The position numbers were made by a program, and so were the translations under genes. A stretch of 64,000 nucleotides of DNA, from contig NZ_FNFO01000003.1 of assembly GCF_900100765.1 (NCBI RefSeq), positions 595,348-659,347 of the forward strand, given 5' to 3'. Under the pieces are notes generated by a model. The model made no database searches. It was not told the DNA's origin and saw only the letters and a program-made list of their open reading frames with translations. This document shows positions 60,204 to 64,000 of the stretch, piece after piece; position 1 is the stretch's first letter; the number at the start of each line of letters is the position of its first letter. This DNA is from Catalinimonas alkaloidigena (GTDB lineage Bacteria > Bacteroidota > Bacteroidia > Cytophagales > Flexibacteraceae).

Positions 60204-61213
60204 GGTTTCTCTACCAGCGATGGCGTTTTCTTGTAAAAGAAGGTCAGAAAGAAGCAGAAGCCTCCAAAAATCAACAAAAATAAGGTTTGCGACGTGTGCA
60301 TCAGGGCGGCGGCAGCGGCTCCGTCGTGTTCACTGACTCCGTAGAGCATCAGGCCCCCGCCAACCATAAAATGATAGGCACCCACGCCTCCCTGCACGGG
60401 CGCCACCATGCCTAACCCGCCGAGTACAAAAATGACCAGCGCGATCTTGGCGCCCAGCCCGGCGGTGGCCGGAAACGCCAGCATGGCCCAGTAAGACATT
60501 AAGAAATAGCATACCCAGATCAACATCGTATACAACAGGAACAACACCGGGCGACGAACGTAGCGGATGCTAACGACGCCCTGCCACAGGCCTTTGCCGA
60601 AACCCAGTAGTTTTTGCACCAGGGCTGAAGCTTGCAGGCGCTTGCGTTGTGTCCAGACCAACACCGCCAACCCGACGCCCAGCAAGACGGCTAAGCCCAG
60701 TCCCCAGACTAACCCTGACAAACCGCTCTGAGTGTTATTGAGCTTGTCGGAAAAAAGTGGCGTCAACAGCTCGCTCAGTTGGTCAAACTCCAGCATAAAC
60801 GCCAGGCCGATGGTGCACAGCAGCATGATCAGGTCGAAGGCCCGCTCGGCGACAACCGTCCCCAGCGAGATATCCATCGGAATGCCGTCGGTGTTGCGCA
60901 GAATACCGCAGCGACTTACCTCACCGGCACGCGGCACAATCAGGTTGACAAAGTAGAGCGACATCACCGCCAGGAAAGCCGTCACGAACCGGGGCCGATG
61001 CCCCAACGGTTCCAGCAACAAGCGCCATCGTTCCGACCGGGCCAAGTGGCTGATCAAGGCCGGGATGATCGACAGCAGAATCCAGCGGTAGTCGGCTTTC
61101 TCCAGGTCGCGCCAGAGTTGCTCCAGCGAGGTGTCACGGTAAACGTACCATAGCAGCAGCAATGCCGCTCCGACAGGCAACGCGTATTTCAGAAATGCCT
61201 TGAGTCGCTCCAT
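60200..61213 (-). CDS. Lysylphosphatidylglycerol-synthase TM-region / flippase-like protein
   Basis: A 337-residue polytopic membrane protein with about eight TM helices. It matches the LPG_synthase_TM (UPF0104) family by LLWYVYRDTSLEQLW, SHLARSERWRLLLEPLG, LYFVNLIVPRAGEVSRCGIL and VVAERAFDLIML. No soluble lysyl-transferase domain is present, so it is more likely a lipid-related flippase than an aminoacyl-lipid synthase. It is 23 bp after panD. Confidence 0.92.
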   Translation of the reverse strand: MERLKAFLKYALPVGAALLLLWYVYRDTSLEQLWRDLEKADYRWILLSIIPALISHLARSERWRLLLEPLGHRPRFVTAFLAVMSLYFVNLIVPRAGEVSRCGILRNTDGIPMDISLGTVVAERAFDLIMLLCTIGLAFMLEFDQLSELLTPLFSDKLNNTQSGLSGLVWGLGLAVLLGVGLAVLVWTQRKRLQASALVQKLLGFGKGLWQGVVSIRYVRRPVLFLLYTMLIWVCYFLMSYWAMLAFPATAGLGAKIALVIFVLGGLGMVAPVQGGVGAYHFMVGGGLMLYGVSEHDGAAAAALMHTSQTLFLLIFGGFCFFLTFFYKKTPSLVEKP

Positions 61214-61236
61214 GAAAGCCGAAAGAGAAGCCTCGC

Positions 61237-61584
61237 CTACGAAAGACGATTGTTGTTGTTAGGAAAAATGATGGTGGGTTTGAACGACTTGGCTTCTTCA
61301 AAATCCATACTTCCGTACGAAATGATAATCACCATATCGCCCACCTGTACTTTACGGGCGGCCGGGCCGTTCAGGCAAATCATGCCCGATCCTCGTTCGC
61401 CAGGAATCACATAGGTCTCCAGCCGTTCGCCGTTGTTGATGTTGACAATCTGTACTTTTTCGTTCTCGATGATATTACTAGCCTCCATCAGGTCCTGGTC
61501 GATGGTGATACTGCCGACGTAGTGCAACTCGGCCTGCGTCACCTTCACCCGATGGATCTTCGATTTCATTACTTGAATCTGCAT
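61237..61584 (-). CDS. panD: Aspartate 1-decarboxylase
   Basis: A 115-residue pyruvoyl-dependent enzyme making beta-alanine for pantothenate. The self-cleavage site is HYVGSITID (Gly24-Ser25), the same position as in E. coli, which supports the chosen ATG at 61582-61584 rather than the internal Met6. Conserved [17 protein letters not shown] and [11 protein letters not shown] follow. Located directly downstream of panC (63 bp). Confidence 0.96.
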   Translation of the reverse strand: MQIQVMKSKIHRVKVTQAELHYVGSITIDQDLMEASNIIENEKVQIVNINNGERLETYVIPGERGSGMICLNGPAARKVQVGDMVIIISYGSMDFEEAKSFKPTIIFPNNNNRLS

Positions 61585-61647
61585 GATCTGTTGGTAACTA
61601 TGCTTGTGCGTGACCGCAACAAATTTTGTACTGGTTTTGTCCCTTTG

Positions 61648-62496
61648 TTATTTTTCTTCCATCAACACGTTGTCGATAAGGCGCACTTCGCCTACGTACG
61701 CGGCCAGGCAAAGCGCCAGGGCTTCTGCCTGATGCACGTCTTGCACGGGCTCCAGCGTATGCGCATCGACGACCTCGAAATACTCGAGCCGGATGGAGGG
61801 GGAGGCAGACAACTGTTCTTCAACCATGCGGTGGAGTTGCGGCAAAGGTAGCTCAAATACCCGGGCGGCTGCGCGCTGCAGGGTTGCGTACAGCTGGCCG
61901 GCTTCGTGGCGCTGCTCGGGGGTTAACCGCCGGTTGCGCGACGACATTGCCAACCCGTGCGCTTCGCGTTGGATGGGTACCATCTCCAGTTGCACATCGA
62001 AGGACAGATCGCGCACCAGTTGGGCCACAATGCGGAACTGCTGAAGATCCTTCTGTCCAAAAAATGCCTTATCGGGCGATACCTTATGGAGCAGCTTGGC
62101 AACGACCAACCCTACGCCATGGAAGTGTCCCGGTCGATACGCACCCTCCATTCGTTGCTCCAAGGGTCCGAAATCCAGACGCAGAAGCCCTTGATCCGGA
62201 TAAATCTCTTGTTCATCAGGGCAGAAAAGCACATCGCACCCGGCGGCTTCCAACAAAGCGCGGTCCGCTTCCAGCGTGCGTGGGTATTTGGCCAGATCGG
62301 TGGAATTATTAAACTGGGTGGGATTGACGAAAATACTACAAACCGTGCAGTCCGTAGTCCGTTGAGCGGCTTCCAGCAGCGACAGGTGGCCTTCGTGCAG
62401 CGCGCCCATCGTGGGCACGAACCCGATTATTTTGCCGCTGCAGCGCTGTTGAAATAAATATTTTTTTAGTGCCGCGGAAGTCTGAAATACCTCCAT
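61648..62496 (-). CDS. panC: Pantothenate synthetase
   Basis: A 282-residue ligase joining pantoate and beta-alanine with ATP. Motifs: GFVPTMGALHEGHLSLL (HxGH), CSIFVNPTQFN, GLVVAKLLHKVSPDKAFFGQKDLQQ and AMSSRNRRL. It leads the panC-panD-flippase-rfaE2-YugP run on the minus strand. The divergent promoter region with the glycogen-synthase-like gene is 120 bp. Confidence 0.96.
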   Translation of the reverse strand: MEVFQTSAALKKYLFQQRCSGKIIGFVPTMGALHEGHLSLLEAAQRTTDCTVCSIFVNPTQFNNSTDLAKYPRTLEADRALLEAAGCDVLFCPDEQEIYPDQGLLRLDFGPLEQRMEGAYRPGHFHGVGLVVAKLLHKVSPDKAFFGQKDLQQFRIVAQLVRDLSFDVQLEMVPIQREAHGLAMSSRNRRLTPEQRHEAGQLYATLQRAAARVFELPLPQLHRMVEEQLSASPSIRLEYFEVVDAHTLEPVQDVHQAEALALCLAAYVGEVRLIDNVLMEEK

Positions 62497-62515
62497 ATTT
62501 TAGTGAAAATGGCTA

Positions 62516-62523
62516 CAAAACTA
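62516..62523 (-). promoter_or_regulatory. -7 element of the panC transcript
   Basis: Minus-strand TAGTTTTG, exact TAnnTTTG, 20 bp before the panC start codon. No good -33 partner was found. Confidence 0.45.
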
Positions 62524-62565
62524 GCGTAAAGCCCTGTTATTGTAGCCTTTGATCAGCTTTTTTTG

Positions 62566-62573
62566 TATATTTG
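62566..62573 (+). promoter_or_regulatory. -7 element of the glycogen-synthase-like gene
   Basis: TATATTTG, an exact TAnnTTTG match 44 bp before the ATG, in an AT-rich run typical of Bacteroidota promoters. The -33 box is uncertain. Confidence 0.55.
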
Positions 62574-62616
62574 CATTCTAAATTATGTCCTCATCTTAAT
62601 TTAAAATCCCACACGT

Positions 62617-63429
62617 ATGTCCAAACTACGAATCCTTTACGTAGCCAGTGAAATCAATCCTTTCCTGCAAACTTCGAAAGTGGCGGATTTTGTTAGAAAA
62701 CTACCGCAAGCGATGCAAGAGCGGGGTATGGAAATTCGCATTCTCGTTCCGCGCTTTGGGTTGATCAACGAGCGCAAAAATCGGTTACATGAAGTGGTTC
62801 GTCTATCAGGAATTAACATCGCCGTAGGGGAGGAGGAAAAGCCGCTGGTCATTAAAGTAGCGTCTATTCCTAATGCCAAACTTCAGGTTTACTTCATAGA
62901 CAACGAGGACTATTTCCACCGCAAATCCATTTTCTTCGACAAGGATAACCGGTTTTTCGCAGATAATGACGAGCGCGCCATTTTCTTCTGCAAAGGCGTG
63001 ATCGAAACGGTGAAAAAATTGGGCTGGGCGCCGGACATCGTGCATTGCAACGACTGGATGACGAGCCTGATTCCGATGTATTTGAAAACGACTTACCGCA
63101 AAGACCCTATTTTCAAGTCGGCGAAGACCGTATTTTCGATCTACAACAATTACTTTGCGCACAAATTTGATGCAAGCCTTCTGGAAAAGGTGAAGATGCT
63201 TGACATTGAGGACGAGATGCTTCTGCACCTTAAAACCGCCGACATCGAAGGATTCCTGCGGGTGGGTATTGAGTACGCAGACGTGACGATCAAAGCCGGA
63301 GAAGAGTTTAACGATAAGCTTACCGAGCTTTTCGAAAGTGTGGATACTAACAAGAAGATTACGTCGTTCGAGGGAGAAGCAGACCTTGCCGATTCATATT
63401 ACAACTTGTATAATGAGCTTACGAATTAA
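62617..63429 (+). CDS. Glycogen/starch-synthase N-terminal-domain protein (half GT5)
   Basis: A 270-residue protein equal to the N-terminal Rossmann domain of GT5 glycogen synthases: ILYVASEINPFLQTSKVADFVRKLP (with KVAD replacing the KTGGLAD motif) and WAPDIVHCNDWMTSLIPMYL. The nucleotide-sugar-binding C-terminal half is absent, as in other Bacteroidota proteins annotated this way, so normal glycogen synthase activity is unlikely. It is divergent from panC and overlaps the next gene by 17 bp. Confidence 0.87.
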   Translation: MSKLRILYVASEINPFLQTSKVADFVRKLPQAMQERGMEIRILVPRFGLINERKNRLHEVVRLSGINIAVGEEEKPLVIKVASIPNAKLQVYFIDNEDYFHRKSIFFDKDNRFFADNDERAIFFCKGVIETVKKLGWAPDIVHCNDWMTSLIPMYLKTTYRKDPIFKSAKTVFSIYNNYFAHKFDASLLEKVKMLDIEDEMLLHLKTADIEGFLRVGIEYADVTIKAGEEFNDKLTELFESVDTNKKITSFEGEADLADSYYNLYNELTN

Positions 63430-64000
63430 ACGTTCGTCAACTAACCATATTACAAAGGGGCTGATTGGTACATCAGCCCTTTTTCTCTTTCTACTGGCTT
63501 CCTGTAACGACCCTGCCGATGACTTGGGATATAAAGTAGGAGAAATCGATGAAATAGGGGCACAGACCGACTCGTTTGAAATTACGATCAGTACGGTCCT
63601 ATACGATCCTCTTGTCTCTTCCATACCGGGCGAAGGGGCCAACGTCTCTACTACCAGCTACCGCTCGCTTATGGCGGGCACAGTAACCGATCCCGAGTTT
63701 GGTGCCACGCGAGCGGAGGCGTTCTTTCAATTGGCGCCGGTCTTGTCTAAATTCAGCATAGACACGGCAGCGGTTTACGACTCCATGCAGGTCTATCTCT
63801 CGTACCAGAATTTCTTCGGCGATACGACGGGCAGTCAGACCTTGCAGTTTTACGAGTTGCAGCAAGCGCCTGCGGTCGGTACTCCCTACACGGTAGTGTC
63901 GGAAGGTCTTCCCTATCAACACGACTCATTGCTTGGGGAAATGGTGTTCGACGAAGTGCTGGTAGATTCGCTCTTGAAAACCAACACCTCGGGGCTGGTC
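63413..64000 (+). CDS. DUF4270 lipoprotein, N-terminal part (cut by window edge)
   Basis: An open frame of 196 codons running off the right edge. It starts MSLRIKRSSTNHITK, has a signal peptide with lipobox LLASC, then NDPADDLGYKVG and the DUF4270 region (SLMAGTVTDPEFGATRAEAFFQL, DSMQVYLSYQNFFGD). DUF4270 proteins are outer-membrane lipoproteins of unknown role in Bacteroidota. The ATG at 63413 lies 17 bp inside the preceding gene, suggesting translational coupling; this pairing is seen in the phylum. Confidence 0.88.
   Translation, partial: MSLRIKRSSTNHITKGLIGTSALFLFLLASCNDPADDLGYKVGEIDEIGAQTDSFEITISTVLYDPLVSSIPGEGANVSTTSYRSLMAGTVTDPEFGATRAEAFFQLAPVLSKFSIDTAAVYDSMQVYLSYQNFFGDTTGSQTLQFYELQQAPAVGTPYTVVSEGLPYQHDSLLGEMVFDEVLVDSLLKTNTSGLV

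Overview
The window is bacterial chromosome of about 55% G+C and reads as a member of the Bacteroidota, most likely order Cytophagales. The reasons are a secreted protein with a type IX secretion (T9SS) C-terminal sorting domain, a DUF4270 lipoprotein next to a half-length glycogen-synthase-like protein, a bacterial geranylgeranylglyceryl phosphate synthase, an enlarged Lgt, and several promoters of the Bacteroidota form TTTG-N18..20-TAnnTTTG. Genes are dense and mostly housekeeping. I see no tRNA, rRNA, CRISPR array, insertion sequence or prophage. The genus assignment is not attempted; the order is inference.

Layout. 1-10 kb: murQ (cut by the window edge), a triple-repeat T9SS cargo protein, a YkuD_2-type murein protein, a CHASE3-SpoIIE phosphatase, a polyprenyl synthase, an OprO/OprP-like porin and an MgtC/DUF4010 membrane protein. 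9-18 kb: a LuxC-like acyl-CoA reductase divergent from a two-cluster ferredoxin, a small charged protein, a 418-bp gene-free stretch holding a candidate structured RNA, then hemB, lgt, rocD, a DUF5522 miniprotein, rpmB, topoisomerase IB and a PfpI/DJ-1 protein. 18-26 kb: HAD protein, fadD, mutM/Fpg, cupin, sbcC between two unrecognised low-GC genes.

26-35 kb is a molybdenum-cofactor region: moaA, moaD, moaE, a MOSC protein, a MobB-like/MobA fusion, moaC and moeA, interrupted by four apparently unrelated genes including a beta-barrel protein and a von Willebrand A lipoprotein. 35-46 kb: a GT-C-like membrane protein, rbfA, a methyltransferase, a LolC/E-type permease, a SNF2 helicase, a TonB-C protein, DUF2279 and a DsbD-like protein. 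45.7-53.7 kb: an orphan oxidase subunit III, M1 peptidase, aldehyde dehydrogenase and two ABC exporter halves with complementary degenerate ATP sites, separated by an ArsR-type regulator. 53.8-64 kb: leucine dehydrogenase, an overlapping holin-like/membrane/GGGPS trio, an AraC regulator, acyl-CoA dehydrogenase, and a minus-strand run panC-panD-flippase-rfaE2-YugP peptidase divergent from the glycogen-synthase-like/DUF4270 pair.

The most interesting observations are the long nested hairpin at about 11,051-11,216 with a plus-strand terminator downstream (possible new or 6S-like RNA), the split heterodimeric ABC exporter, a HAD protein lacking its second catalytic Asp, and the low-GC unknown genes flanking sbcC. 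All structure predictions were done by eye and no database was searched.
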